Position numbers and translations under genes: made by a program. A stretch of DNA of 53,858 bases, from the NCBI GenBank assembly GCA_016209705.1, contig JACQVR010000102.1:1-53858 (forward strand), read 5' to 3'. Origin of the DNA: Planctomycetota bacterium. GTDB lineage: Bacteria; Planctomycetota; MHYJ01; JACPRB01. Below the pieces are notes generated by a model. It saw nothing but the letters and a program-made list of their open reading frames with translations. It had not been told where the DNA came from and ran no database searches. Shown here piece after piece: positions 8,892 to 17,561 of the stretch (positions within the stretch are counted from its first letter, which is position 1; each line of letters begins with the position of its first letter).

Positions 8892-10217
8892 ATGGCGGGT
8901 TTTAGCGTTGAGGCGATCGACGGCTCCGGCAAACGCGTCCGGGTCGATGTGGAAGCCGGCTCGGCCAACGAAGCCATCACGAAGATCAAAGGTAAGGGAT
9001 ACCGGCCGGTCAATGTGAAAGAAAGGGCCGCGGTGCTTCCGGGAGCGGCGCCGGGGGCGTTGGGCGAGCGCAAGAGCCAGGCGGGTCCCACGGCGGTCCC
9101 GGGCGCGGCGGCGATGGCGGCCGCGGCGGGCCCGGCGGCGAAGAAGGCCAAGAAGGGCTTCTACATCGGCAGGGTCAGGCACAAGCAGCTTACTCAATTC
9201 ACCCAACAGCTCTCCGTCCTCCTCGACGCGGGCTTGCCCGTCGTCCGAAGCCTGAAGATCCTCTCCAATCAAATGAAGCCGTCGCTCTTGAAGAACGTCG
9301 CCACCGAAGTGGCGGAGGACGTGGAGACGGGGTCCTCCCTGTCGGAGGCGCTGGGCAAGCACCCCAAGACGTTCGACAAGCTGTACGTGAACATGGTCAA
9401 GGCGGGCGAGGCGGGCGGCGTCCTGGACGTGATCCTCCAGCGCCTTTCCGCCTTCATGGAACGCATGGAGGCGTTGCGGCGCAAGATCATCGGGGCGTCG
9501 ATCTACCCCGTCGTCGTCATCGCCATCGCGATCGCCGTCGTGCTGGCGATCATGACGTTCATCGTTCCGCGGTTCGAAGAGGTGTTCCGATCCGTCAACG
9601 TCGCGATGCCACCCATGACGGTGTTCCTGATGGGGGTGTCCACTTTCGTCAAGAGCTTCTGGTTCGTCATCCTCGGCGCGCCGTTCGTCCTCTGGTTTCT
9701 GATCAAAGCGTGGGGTCGTACCAAAGGCGGCCGGATGACGATCGACAAGATGAAGCTGCACGCCCCGGTGGTGGGTCCCATCATCAAGAAATCGGTCATC
9801 GCGCGATTCTGCCGCACGCTGGGCACGCTGCTCCAGTCGGGCGTTCCCATCCTCGAGGCCCTCAATATCGTCAAGAACGCCACGGGCAACGAGGTCGTGG
9901 CCGTGGCGATCCAGAAGGTCCACGATTCGATCCGCGAAGGCGAATCGATCGCCGAGCCGCTGGCGCAAAGCGGCGTCTTCGACGACATCGTGATCAACAT
10001 GATCGACGTCGGCGAGGAGACCGGCGAGCTGGACAAGATGCTCCTGAAGATCGCCGACAACTTCGACGCCGAAGTGGACGCGGCCGTCAGCGCCCTCATG
10101 AGCATCCTGGAGCCGATGCTCATCGTCGGCCTGGGATTCACGGTCGGGTTCATCGTCGTGGCGCTCTTCCTGCCGCTGATCAGCCTCTTGCAGGGGATCG
10201 GCACGCAGGGCCGGTAG
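8892..10217 (+). CDS. pilC: Type IV pilus inner-membrane platform protein PilC (GspF family)
   Basis: 441 aa with two T2SF/GspF domains. The first follows RHKQLTQFTQQLSVLLDAGLPVVRSL (about residue 96) and the second FCRTLGTLLQSGVPILEALNIV. Three membrane segments are visible (about 204-228, 252-275 and the last 35 residues). The first 90 residues form a soluble Ala/Gly-rich lead-in. It forms the rotor or platform acted on by PilB. The ATG has GAGGAGGC just upstream. A strong terminator hairpin follows the stop codon, so the operon probably ends here. Confidence 0.95.
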   Translation: MAGFSVEAIDGSGKRVRVDVEAGSANEAITKIKGKGYRPVNVKERAAVLPGAAPGALGERKSQAGPTAVPGAAAMAAAAGPAAKKAKKGFYIGRVRHKQLTQFTQQLSVLLDAGLPVVRSLKILSNQMKPSLLKNVATEVAEDVETGSSLSEALGKHPKTFDKLYVNMVKAGEAGGVLDVILQRLSAFMERMEALRRKIIGASIYPVVVIAIAIAVVLAIMTFIVPRFEEVFRSVNVAMPPMTVFLMGVSTFVKSFWFVILGAPFVLWFLIKAWGRTKGGRMTIDKMKLHAPVVGPIIKKSVIARFCRTLGTLLQSGVPILEALNIVKNATGNEVVAVAIQKVHDSIREGESIAEPLAQSGVFDDIVINMIDVGEETGELDKMLLKIADNFDAEVDAAVSALMSILEPMLIVGLGFTVGFIVVALFLPLISLLQGIGTQGR

Positions 10218-10236
10218 GATTCAGCGGACGTTTCCG

Positions 10237-10272
10237 AAAAGGCGCTCTCGAAGAGGGGGCGCCTTTTCTTTT
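10237..10272 (+). terminator. Rho-independent terminator after pilC
   Basis: A perfect 9-bp stem AAAAGGCGC (10237-10245) and GCGCCTTTT (10259-10267) closes a 13-nt loop and runs into CTTTT. The leading A run gives it some bidirectional character. Confidence 0.85.
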
Positions 10273-10273
10273 A

Positions 10274-10366
10274 GGAGTCAGGAGCCAGAAGTCAGGAGCC
10301 AGGATAAGGAGGGGCGCAAAGCGCGTTTCTCGTTTCTTCTGGCTCCTGGCCTCCGGCTCCTGGATA
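10274..10366. repeat. Inverted GGAGCCAG-type repeat element before the kinase gene
   Basis: The left arm (10274-10304) repeats GTCAGGAGCCAG. The right arm (10334-10366) repeats the complement. CAGGAGCCAGAAG on the left and CTTCTGGCTCCTG on the right are a perfect 13-bp inverted match. The core of about 29 bp contains GCGCAAAGCGCG. The right arm ends 8 nt before the kinase ATG. Confidence 0.65.
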
Positions 10367-10374
10367 CTTGGCTT

Positions 10375-11844
10375 ATGAGCCTGCGCACCCGCATGATCGC
10401 CAGCGTCTCGATCGTCATGCTGCTGATCTGCGGCTTTCTCACGGTCAATCTTCTGGTGGACGCGGTGGTGCGCCGGGAGGCGCACCGCCTGGACAAGGCG
10501 GACTTCCTCAGCCGCCTGGTGGCCGATTGGATCCGCAACGACGTCCAGGACCTCCGGAGCGCCCAGAACTGGGCCGACGTGAAGCGCGGGCTGGCCAGCT
10601 CCGCGCTCGCCAAGACCTGGATCATCGCGGGCCGCCGGCCCGATTCCGACGACCTCGTGATCATGGCCGCCGGCGGGGAGGAGAGCGAGCTCGGCGCGGA
10701 CGAGAAGCGGATCCTGCGGAGCGTCTTCGAGGGCCGCAAGACCGAAATCCGGGAAAACCGGGTCTACACGCCCATCGTGACGGGGTGGGGCGAGTTCGCC
10801 GGCCGGTTCGATCTCAAGGTGGAGCCGCCGGAGCTCGATCTGACCCGCAATCTGGGCGGCATCGTGGTGATCATGCTGTTGGGCACGCTCATTCTGGTGT
10901 GCTTCACCTACCTCCTCATCGATCGCATGGTCTTGCGTCCCCTGGGATCCATCCTCGACGCGTCGCGCCGCATCGCGGAGGGAAATTACTCCCGGCGCAT
11001 CCCCGAGCCTCGCCGGCAGGACGAGATGGCCACCATGATCCGCGCGTTCAACTCCATGATGGAGAAGGTGGAAGCCTACCATCAGACGCTTCGCGAGGAC
11101 ATCCGCAAGGCGCGCGAGCGGATCACCCACACCGAACGGAAGCTGTTCCACGCGCAACGACTGTCCACGACCGGAACCCTGGCGGCGGGCATCGCCCACG
11201 AGATCAACAACCCCTTGGGCGGCATGATCAACGCCGCCGGCGCGCTCAAGTCGGGGGCGCTCAAGCCCGCCAAACAGGCCGAGTATCTGGACCTGATCGC
11301 GGACGGCTTGAACCGGATTCGCGCCATTGTTCAAAAGATCCTTCACTTCAGGCCCGCCGCCGTCCCTCCGGTGCCCTTGTCGTTGAAGGAGATCGTCGAT
11401 CGGGCCATCGCGTTTCTTGAGCACAAGGCCCGCTCCAAGGGGGTCGACGTGCGCAACGGGCTTGCCGCCGATCTGCCTTCCGTACATGGCGACGCTTTGG
11501 AGCTTCAGCAGGCCTTCTTGAACGTCCTGATGAATGCGGTGGACGCCTGTTCCCCGCAGGCGGGCAAGGTCAGCGTGACCCATCGAATCGAGGGCGGGCG
11601 GGTGCGGGTCTTGGTCGAAGACAATGGAGCCGGAATGGAGGCTGAGGAACTGGAGCGCTGCCAGGACCCGTTTTTCACCACCAAGGATCAGGGGGAGGGG
11701 ACCGGGCTGGGCTTGCCGGTCGCCAAGGCGATCGTGGAAAACCACGGGGGATCCGTGGCCTTGCGCAGCCAGAAAGGGCGCGGCACGGTGGTTGAGTTTG
11801 AATTTCCCCTCGCCGGCAATGCGGCTTCCGCGCGATCTGGTTGA
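10375..11844 (+). CDS. Membrane sensor histidine kinase with HAMP domain
   Basis: 489 aa. Membrane segment 1 spans about 5-27 and segment 2 about 160-182, enclosing a periplasmic sensor domain of about 130 residues. A HAMP linker (RPLGSILDASRRIAEGNYSRRI) follows. The HisKA box GIAHEINNPLGG puts the phosphoacceptor at His275. The HATPase part shows the N box (LNVLMNAVDA), G1 (DNGAGM) and G2 (GEGTGLGLPVAK). It resembles NtrB/PilS-class kinases. No response regulator is adjacent, so the partner is unknown. The pilus genes upstream make a PilS-like role possible but unproven. The start lies directly behind a repeat arm and has no obvious ribosome-binding site. Confidence 0.9.
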   Translation: MSLRTRMIASVSIVMLLICGFLTVNLLVDAVVRREAHRLDKADFLSRLVADWIRNDVQDLRSAQNWADVKRGLASSALAKTWIIAGRRPDSDDLVIMAAGGEESELGADEKRILRSVFEGRKTEIRENRVYTPIVTGWGEFAGRFDLKVEPPELDLTRNLGGIVVIMLLGTLILVCFTYLLIDRMVLRPLGSILDASRRIAEGNYSRRIPEPRRQDEMATMIRAFNSMMEKVEAYHQTLREDIRKARERITHTERKLFHAQRLSTTGTLAAGIAHEINNPLGGMINAAGALKSGALKPAKQAEYLDLIADGLNRIRAIVQKILHFRPAAVPPVPLSLKEIVDRAIAFLEHKARSKGVDVRNGLAADLPSVHGDALELQQAFLNVLMNAVDACSPQAGKVSVTHRIEGGRVRVLVEDNGAGMEAEELERCQDPFFTTKDQGEGTGLGLPVAKAIVENHGGSVALRSQKGRGTVVEFEFPLAGNAASARSG

Positions 11845-11867
11845 ATATTAATTAAACTAACGTCCCT

Positions 11868-11926
11868 GCTCGCCGCGAAAGCCTTGAAACGAAACCCTTC
11901 ACGGGACGGAGGGTTACGTCGCGAGC
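11868..11926 (+). promoter_or_regulatory. Structured leader candidate upstream of the DUF4438 gene
   Basis: GCTCGC (11868-11873) pairs with GCGAGC (11921-11926) to close a domain. Inside it AACCCT (11893-11898) pairs with AGGGTT (11910-11915) around an 11-nt loop, with purine-rich unpaired stretches (GCGAAAGCC, GAAACGAAA). About 100 nt then separate it from the next start codon. It does not match a riboswitch class I can name. An AT-rich stretch (ATATTAATTAAA) precedes it. Confidence 0.35.
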
Positions 11927-12022
11927 ACTCCACGCGGAACGCTTCCGGGGAGGTGGGATTGCGCGGGACATGTCAAAAATGTAAAGTGGGGAGACGGCTG
12001 CGCGGCAATCTGGAGGATCCGG

Positions 12023-12910
12023 ATGATCAAGAGCAATGTGGAGCAGTTGGTCGAGACCGCCGTCTGCGGGAGCATCGCGCACCCCCGGTGCAGCGCCGAC
12101 GATGTCAAAGCCGCCGCGGACGGCTCCATCTTCGTCCCCGTCGGCACCTCCGGGATCGCGTTCAACGTGAAGGTCGGCGACCCCGCCGGAGGATGGGCCG
12201 GCGCGGATCATGTGGAACCGGGTCTAGGCATCCGCAACAAGGATCCGGAGTCCAACCTGGGGTTGGCAACCTTCTCCTGCGTCGGCAATGAAGCGGTGAT
12301 CACCGAGGCGGTATTCGAGGGCAAGGACGTCAAATTGAAGGGGGTGACGGGGGTCATCACCGGGAAACATCGTACGGGGGAACGGGTCTTCGCCTATTTC
12401 TCGAAGCGGGTGGTGGATCGGTTGTGCATCGGAGATCGGATCCAGATTCGCGCCGCGGGAACCGGTCTCAAATTCACGGATTATCCGGATATCGAGATCA
12501 TCAACGTCGGGCCGCGGCTGCTCAAGGCCCTCAATCTTTCGGAGAAAAACGGCAAAGTGCGGATTCCCGTGGCCAAGGTCATCCCCGGCAAGCTGATGGG
12601 AGCGGGACTGGGGGCCACGCATCCTCAGGTCGGCGGCTGCGACATCCAAACCAGCTCCGCCGAGGCGGTGAAGGAATACGGTTTGGATCAGATCCGGCTG
12701 GGCGATCTGGTGGCCATCACGGATCACGACGCGGCCTTCGGCCATCGCTGGCAGCCGGGGGCAGTCACCGTGGGCGTCATCTCGCACGGGACGAGCAAGT
12801 ACGCCGGCCACGGCCTGGGGGTGACCGGCTTATTTTCTTCCACGAAGGGGTTGATCGAGCCCATATTCACCCGCAAGGCCAATCTGGCGGACCTGCTGGG
12901 ATTGGCGTAG
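12023..12910 (+). CDS. DUF4438 domain protein
   Basis: 295 aa, similar in layout to the DUF4438 family known from Thermotoga and related genomes, which has a structure but no assigned function. Recognisable blocks include HPRCSADDVKAAADGSIFVPVGTSG near the N-terminus, GLGATHPQVGGCDIQTS in the middle, and LGDLVAITDHDAAFGHRWQPG...GVISHGTSKYAGHGLGVTGLFSS near the end. The Gly/His-rich C-terminal blocks look like a ligand or metal site. GGAGG stands 7 nt before the ATG. It appears to be a single-gene unit with a possible structured leader. Confidence 0.85.
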   Translation: MIKSNVEQLVETAVCGSIAHPRCSADDVKAAADGSIFVPVGTSGIAFNVKVGDPAGGWAGADHVEPGLGIRNKDPESNLGLATFSCVGNEAVITEAVFEGKDVKLKGVTGVITGKHRTGERVFAYFSKRVVDRLCIGDRIQIRAAGTGLKFTDYPDIEIINVGPRLLKALNLSEKNGKVRIPVAKVIPGKLMGAGLGATHPQVGGCDIQTSSAEAVKEYGLDQIRLGDLVAITDHDAAFGHRWQPGAVTVGVISHGTSKYAGHGLGVTGLFSSTKGLIEPIFTRKANLADLLGLA

Positions 12911-12989
12911 GGGCCCGTTTCAGGGGGTAGGGCTGTGGAAGAACGCCTGAAAAGATGGTGGCGCCGCGGCGGCGGTGCCATTATGAATA

Positions 12990-13439
12990 ATGGGGAGCCG
13001 GGCGGGTTTGGAGATGACCGAACTGGAAGAGATCCGCGCCAAGTACGACGCCGGACAGCTAGACTACCTGAAAACCGACCTTGAGCGATTCATCGCCGTT
13101 CACGCCACCGAAATCGAGCACTATAAGAGGCAGCAGCTCGACCAAGGGTCCAACGCGGCTTCCGACGAAACGGCCATAAAGTTCTTCATCATCCGCTACC
13201 GGAGCATCAACCCGGCGCAGGAGATCATCGACCAGGTGGCCGAAATCGAGCGCGAGAAATGGATTCGGGGCGTTGAAAGCGGCTGCGCTCCGGACGCCAA
13301 CGCGGTGGCGTTGGACTGGGCGAGGAACCACTCGGCCGGATGGCGGGCCCATCGAGTCACCAGCATCATCTACGTCTTCGAGCGGGAAAAGGAACGGTAT
13401 CTGCGCCTGCTGCGCCAGTGCGCGGGGGACCCCTCGTAG
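12990..13439 (+). CDS. Hypothetical soluble protein, 149 aa
   Basis: Mostly charged, predicted helical, with no signal peptide or membrane segment. The sequence MTELEEIRAKYDAGQLDYLKTDLERFIAV begins at an internal ATG (13014) that may be the real start, because the first eight residues look non-coding. Neither start has a well-placed ribosome-binding site. Codon use matches its neighbours. I do not recognise the family. Confidence 0.55.
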   Translation: MGSRAGLEMTELEEIRAKYDAGQLDYLKTDLERFIAVHATEIEHYKRQQLDQGSNAASDETAIKFFIIRYRSINPAQEIIDQVAEIEREKWIRGVESGCAPDANAVALDWARNHSAGWRAHRVTSIIYVFEREKERYLRLLRQCAGDPS

Positions 13440-13456
13440 CGCGGTGAACCAGGGGC

Positions 13457-13705
13457 ATGAAGGGCATTCTCCTCGGGGTGATGCTTCCCCTGGGGTCGGC
13501 GGCGGCCCAGGATCTCCACGTCGAGGTCCGCCCCGCCGCGGGGGCAAGCTGGCTTCGCGGGCGCATGACGTTCGATGAGAAGCCGGCGCGGGGAGACTCC
13601 ATGGATCTGGAGGACCTCGGAACGGTGGTCGAAGTGGAATCTCGGCTCACGCGGGGAAGCGATCGTTTCGGAGTTCGTGTCGAACGAGCCGTGTTTTCAT
13701 TTTGA
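13457..13705 (+). CDS. Small putative exported protein, 82 aa
   Basis: It starts with a compact signal-peptide-like stretch (MKGILLGVMLPLGSAAAQ), followed by a beta-like mature part with alternating hydrophobic residues (DLHVEVRPAAGASWLRGRMTF, GTVVEVESRLTRG). It could be a short secreted protein or the 5' stump of a longer outer-membrane protein. It slightly overlaps the longer reading of the next frame. Confidence 0.4.
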   Translation: MKGILLGVMLPLGSAAAQDLHVEVRPAAGASWLRGRMTFDEKPARGDSMDLEDLGTVVEVESRLTRGSDRFGVRVERAVFSF

Positions 13706-13719
13706 GATGGTTTTGTAAC

Positions 13720-14256
13720 ATGAAGGAAAGGAACGGCGTGTACGTGGCCGAGAACGCCGTCGTCGTCGGAGACGTGACGCTGAGTCGGGGAGTCAACGTG
13801 TGGTACGGCGCCGTCCTGCGGGGCGACATGGCGCCGATCCGCGTCGGCGACTACACGAACATCCAGGATTTGTGCGTGCTCCACTGCGATCCCGGGCTGG
13901 ATCTGGCGATCGGGGCTTACGTCACCGTGGGCCATATGGCGATGATCCACTCCCGATCGGTCGGGGACCGCTGCTTGATCGGCATCCAGAGCGTGCTCCT
14001 GGGCGGCAGCGAGATCGGCGAGGGTTCGATCGTGGCCGCCGGAGCTCTCGTGCGCGAGGGACAGAAGGTGCCTCCGCGGTCGATCGTCGCCGGCGTTCCC
14101 GCCAAGGTGGTCGGGCGGGTGACGGACGAGCAGTTCCGCGCGTTCGAGGATCGCGCGTTACGGTATTTGGCCACCGCCCGCCGTCATGCGGAAGGGAAGT
14201 CCGCTCCCTCATTTATGGACGAGTATGCGCCGGGACCGAAGCCGCCCTGCTTCTGA
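13720..14256 (+). CDS. Gamma-carbonic anhydrase family protein (left-handed beta-helix)
   Basis: 178 aa from the ATG at 13720. An in-frame ATG at 13702 is also possible. Hexapeptide repeats (VVVGDVTLSRGVNVWYGAVLRGD) form a left-handed beta-helix. The zinc histidines are visible in CVLHCDPG and VTVGHMAMIHS. The C-terminal helix (EQFRAFEDRALRYLATARRH) is typical of the YrdA/PaaY/CaiE group. The family hydrates CO2 in some members, while others act as accessory proteins. No neighbouring pathway narrows this down. Confidence 0.88.
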   Translation: MKERNGVYVAENAVVVGDVTLSRGVNVWYGAVLRGDMAPIRVGDYTNIQDLCVLHCDPGLDLAIGAYVTVGHMAMIHSRSVGDRCLIGIQSVLLGGSEIGEGSIVAAGALVREGQKVPPRSIVAGVPAKVVGRVTDEQFRAFEDRALRYLATARRHAEGKSAPSFMDEYAPGPKPPCF

Positions 14257-14316
14257 AAGCCGGCGTCCATCCCCTCTCGCGAGGGCTCGACTCCTGGAAA
14301 TCGCTGTCGATATTTT

Positions 14317-14331
14317 TTACACGCCGTGTAA
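14317..14331. promoter_or_regulatory. Perfect palindrome, possible operator before the TonB receptor gene
   Basis: TTACAC-GCC-GTGTAA is a perfect 6+3+6 inverted repeat, preceded by a T-rich run, about 95 bp upstream of the receptor's start codon. It differs from the TGAGA-N5-TCTCA boxes found at fur and the porin gene, so a different repressor would be expected. Confidence 0.45.
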
Positions 14332-14426
14332 CAAAAATCATCAGCCTTGTCCGGCCTTCGTGAGTGGCGGTCTGGCATGAGATGGCACGCGCCTTGCTAC
14401 CTTGCGCCGCATCTTCCGGAGGAAGC

Positions 14427-16493
14427 ATGATTTCATTTGTCGTGTGCGCGGTCGTTCTATATCCGCAGGCCGAGACGTCGCAGGAAAAGAAGGTCGTCGT
14501 GACCGCTTCGCCGCTGAAGCCTGAAGACGTCTTCGATGTTCCCTACTCGACGGACGTGGTACGCCGGCAGGAGATGGAAGAGCGGCTTTCGCGGACGCTC
14601 CCCGAGTTGCTCAAGGAGATCCCCGGAATCAACGTCCAGAAGACGTCGAACGGCCACGGGTCCCCCTTCATACGCGGCTTCACCGGCTTTCGCAACGTCT
14701 TCCTCATCGACGGGATCCGGCTCAATAACTCGGGGTTTCGCGAAGGGCCGAACCAGTACTGGAATACCGTCGACTCGTTCCTCATCGATCGCCTGGAAGT
14801 GCTGCGCGGGCCGGCGAGCGTCCTCTATGGCAGCGACGCCATCGGCGGCGTGGTGTATGTCCACACGCGGACGATCGAGAAGCTCCCCGACGCGTTCGCG
14901 TGGAGCGCGCGGACCCATTTCCGGTACGCCAGCGCGGAGAACTCGTTCACCGAGCGGCAGGAGGTGACGCTGGCCGATCCCGCCGGCGCGTTTCTGGGCG
15001 GCGTGACGGTGCGCGACTTCAACGACGTCGCCGGCGGGCGCCACACCGGGGAGCAGCCCAATACGGGGTACGACGAGTACGACGTCGACGCGAAAGTCGT
15101 CGTGCCGCTGGCGCCGAAACAAACGCTCGTCGTGGCCGCGCAAAGCGCCCGGCAGGACGACGTGCCGCGCACGCATCGCACGCTCTTCGCCAAGGAGTGG
15201 CACGGCACGGCGGTCGGCTCCGACCGGCGACTCGACTTCGATCAGGAACGGGACCTCGTCTACGCCCAGCTCACCTGGGATCAGGTGGCGACGTTCATCG
15301 ACTCCATGGTCCTGAGCCTCTCCGTGCATCGAACCTTCGAAGATTCGCTGCGGGTCCGTTCGACGGGGGCTCAGGAATTCCGCGAGTTCGAGATCGTCAC
15401 GCCCGGCTTCTTCGCGAAGCTCGGGAAGGACACGGCGTGGGGATACGTGACGTTCGGGCTCGAGTATTATCGCGACGCCGTGAAGAGCGACGGCTTCGAT
15501 CGGGACGCGGCGGGCGTGCAGACCGACTTCGAGCGCGGCGAAATCTCCGACGACACGACCGTGGATCTGGCGGGCGTCTATGTGCAGAACGAATACGAGC
15601 TGCTGAAGGGCTTGGATGTGACGGCCGGCGTTCGATACAACTACGAGCGCATCGACGCGGGCGTGGTCGATCCCAGCGGCTTCGGCGGGCCGAGCTTGAC
15701 GCCGTTCACGGAAACGTATACCGCGGTCGTCGGCAGTCTCCGATTGCTCTACCGCGCTTCGGAGCACGTGAACCTCATCGGAGGGGTGTCTCAGGGATTT
15801 CGCGCGCCCAACCTGGACGATACGACGGCGGTGCGTTTGGTCCTTTCCGGTCAGACCGATTTCCCCAATCCGGACCTCGATCCGGAGCGGTCGATCAATT
15901 TCGAGGTGGGGACGCGGTTCCGTTCCGGCGGGCTGGAAGCGCAATGCTTCGCGTTTTACACCGTCCTGGACGATTTCATCACCCGCGTGCCGGCGCCGGC
16001 GCTCGGCCCGAGCGCGTTCACCAAGGAGAACGTGTCGGAGGGATGGGTCAAGGGGGTCGAGGTTGGCGCGTCGTATCGGATCGACGCGGCGTGGAGCGTG
16101 CGGGCGGACGTGACGTGGTCCATCGGGAATCTCGACGCGGTGGTGGGGGGACAGACCGAGGAGCGGCCGATCAGCAAGATGAACCCGGCGACGGCGCACG
16201 TGGGCGTGCGGTGGCAGGCGGATCCCAAGGGACCCTGGGTGGAGGGCGTGGCCACGGCGGTGCGCAAGCAGACTCGGTTGTCGCCCTCCGACCTCACGGA
16301 CACTCAGCGGATCCCGCCGGGCGGAACGCCGGGCTTCACGGTGCTCTCCGTGCGCGGCGGCGCGCCGATCTCCGCCGCCGCGACGGCGACGGTCGCCGTG
16401 GAAGACATCGGAAACCGTGACTATCGTTTCCACGGCTCCGGGCAGAACGAGCCGGGGACCAACTTCATCGCGGGCGTGGACGTGCGATTTTGA
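14427..16493 (+). CDS. TonB-dependent outer-membrane receptor
   Basis: 688 aa from the ATG at 14427, which follows CCGGAGGAAGC. Upstream in-frame codons lack such a site. A short signal peptide leads to a TonB-box-like stretch (KKVVVTASP), then the plug domain (LPELLKEIPGINVQKTSNGHGSPFIRGF, LRGPASVLYGSDAIGGVVYVHTR). The C-terminal 22-strand barrel includes a TonB-dep_Rec region with NLDDTTAVRLV and ends GTNFIAGVDVRF, the expected aromatic terminus. Substrate unknown. The plug resembles the haem/siderophore receptor class. The stop codon lies inside a repeat element shared with the convergent yvcK. Confidence 0.93.
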   Translation: MISFVVCAVVLYPQAETSQEKKVVVTASPLKPEDVFDVPYSTDVVRRQEMEERLSRTLPELLKEIPGINVQKTSNGHGSPFIRGFTGFRNVFLIDGIRLNNSGFREGPNQYWNTVDSFLIDRLEVLRGPASVLYGSDAIGGVVYVHTRTIEKLPDAFAWSARTHFRYASAENSFTERQEVTLADPAGAFLGGVTVRDFNDVAGGRHTGEQPNTGYDEYDVDAKVVVPLAPKQTLVVAAQSARQDDVPRTHRTLFAKEWHGTAVGSDRRLDFDQERDLVYAQLTWDQVATFIDSMVLSLSVHRTFEDSLRVRSTGAQEFREFEIVTPGFFAKLGKDTAWGYVTFGLEYYRDAVKSDGFDRDAAGVQTDFERGEISDDTTVDLAGVYVQNEYELLKGLDVTAGVRYNYERIDAGVVDPSGFGGPSLTPFTETYTAVVGSLRLLYRASEHVNLIGGVSQGFRAPNLDDTTAVRLVLSGQTDFPNPDLDPERSINFEVGTRFRSGGLEAQCFAFYTVLDDFITRVPAPALGPSAFTKENVSEGWVKGVEVGASYRIDAAWSVRADVTWSIGNLDAVVGGQTEERPISKMNPATAHVGVRWQADPKGPWVEGVATAVRKQTRLSPSDLTDTQRIPPGGTPGFTVLSVRGGAPISAAATATVAVEDIGNRDYRFHGSGQNEPGTNFIAGVDVRF

Positions 16494-16594
16494 GGAGATA
16501 CGGAGATATTCGGAGATGGGGTGATAGGAATGGCGTTCGGGAGACGTTGGGCATCATCTCCCCATCTCCTCGTATCTCCTCATCTCCTTGAGGA
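16490..16594. repeat. Inverted GGAGAT repeat element at convergent gene ends
   Basis: The left arm (16491-16521) has GGAGATACGGAGATATTCGG units and the right arm (16556-16594) their complement. A 7-bp direct repeat TTGAGGA (16490-16496 and 16588-16594) flanks it. The receptor stop codon is in the left arm. The last eight codons of yvcK are encoded by the right arm. Confidence 0.65.
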
Positions 16595-17519
16595 TGGCGC
16601 GGACGAGCTTCGCGGGATCGTGCCGCACCAAGTGAGGTCCCGACACGAAACGCGCCGGGCGCCGGCGCGTGAGCGCCGCGGACCGATCCACGCGCTCCAG
16701 CAGGTCCGCGCGCACGGCGTCGATGCCTTCCGGCGCGACGAATTCCGCGCCTTCTTTGGCCCACTCGGGCGGGCGTCGCGTGTTGGCAATCACCACGTCG
16801 GGAGGCCGTCCCAGATACCGCGCTACTTCATTCACGTGATCCTCGGCCGTGAATCCATCCGTCTGGCCGGGCTGGGAAAGAATGTTGAGCACATAGGCCA
16901 CGCGTGTGGAGCGCAGCGCTTCCTTGAGCCCGCCGGCGAGCAGCAGCGAGACGATCGCCGTGCGCAGCGAGCCGGGCCCGAGGACCACGAGATCCGCGCG
17001 CCGCGCCGCGGCCAGGCATGGCGGGAGCGCGGCGAGCGGCGGATCATGAAAGAGGCGCGCGATGGGCGTTCGCGGCTCGCGCCGCATGATGTTCCATTCG
17101 CCGCGGATGACGCGCCCGTCCGCGAGTTCGGCGCACACCTGGGACGACGCGTCGGAAACCGGCAGCACGCGCGCGGCGATTCCGGCCCGCCGGCGGAGGA
17201 TCCCGGCGGCCCGCGCCAGCGATCCTTCCGACATCGTGAGCGCCGCCAGCAGCACATTGCCCGCGCAGGCGCCCTCCAGGTCGCCCGAGGTGAAGCGGAA
17301 TTCGAGGCCGCGCGCGAAGGCGGGGTCCGAGGCGAGCGCGCTCAGGCACTGGCGCAGGTCGCCGACCGCGGGGAGGCCGTACTGTTCGCGCAGGCGGCCG
17401 CTGTGCCCGCCGTTGTCGGTGACGCCGGCGATCGCGGTCAGGTCGACGTTCTTTCGCCGCGCCAATCCGCGGAGAAGCTGCGCCTGTCCGGTCCCGCCGC
17501 CCAGCGTGACGATCCTCAC
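16554..17519 (-). CDS. yvcK: YvcK/CofD-like protein (gluconeogenesis factor family)
   Basis: 321 aa. The glycine-rich start MRIVTLGGGTGQAQLLRGL and the block GVTDNGGHSGRLREQYGLPAVGDLRQCLSALA identify the YvcK/CofD superfamily. LGPGSLRTAIVSLLLAGGLKEAL and ADLVVLGPGS are also family signatures. YvcK binds UDP-sugars and affects carbon flow and cell-wall synthesis in other bacteria. The last eight codons (RRYEEMGR) come from the GGAGAT repeat arm, so the native C-terminus may have been replaced. Confidence 0.9.
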   Translation of the reverse strand: MRIVTLGGGTGQAQLLRGLARRKNVDLTAIAGVTDNGGHSGRLREQYGLPAVGDLRQCLSALASDPAFARGLEFRFTSGDLEGACAGNVLLAALTMSEGSLARAAGILRRRAGIAARVLPVSDASSQVCAELADGRVIRGEWNIMRREPRTPIARLFHDPPLAALPPCLAAARRADLVVLGPGSLRTAIVSLLLAGGLKEALRSTRVAYVLNILSQPGQTDGFTAEDHVNEVARYLGRPPDVVIANTRRPPEWAKEGAEFVAPEGIDAVRADLLERVDRSAALTRRRPARFVSGPHLVRHDPAKLVRAILKEMRRYEEMGR

Positions 17520-17561
17520 GGGCGGTAATCTACGCCTTGCCGGGAAAATTTCCCACGTTCC

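Noticed and set aside
11868..11926. Cyclic-di-GMP (GEMM) riboswitch
   Set aside because: The GCGAAAGCC segment is suggestive, but the required GGxCAAA/ACGCAAAGCC arrangement and tetraloop receptor are absent.
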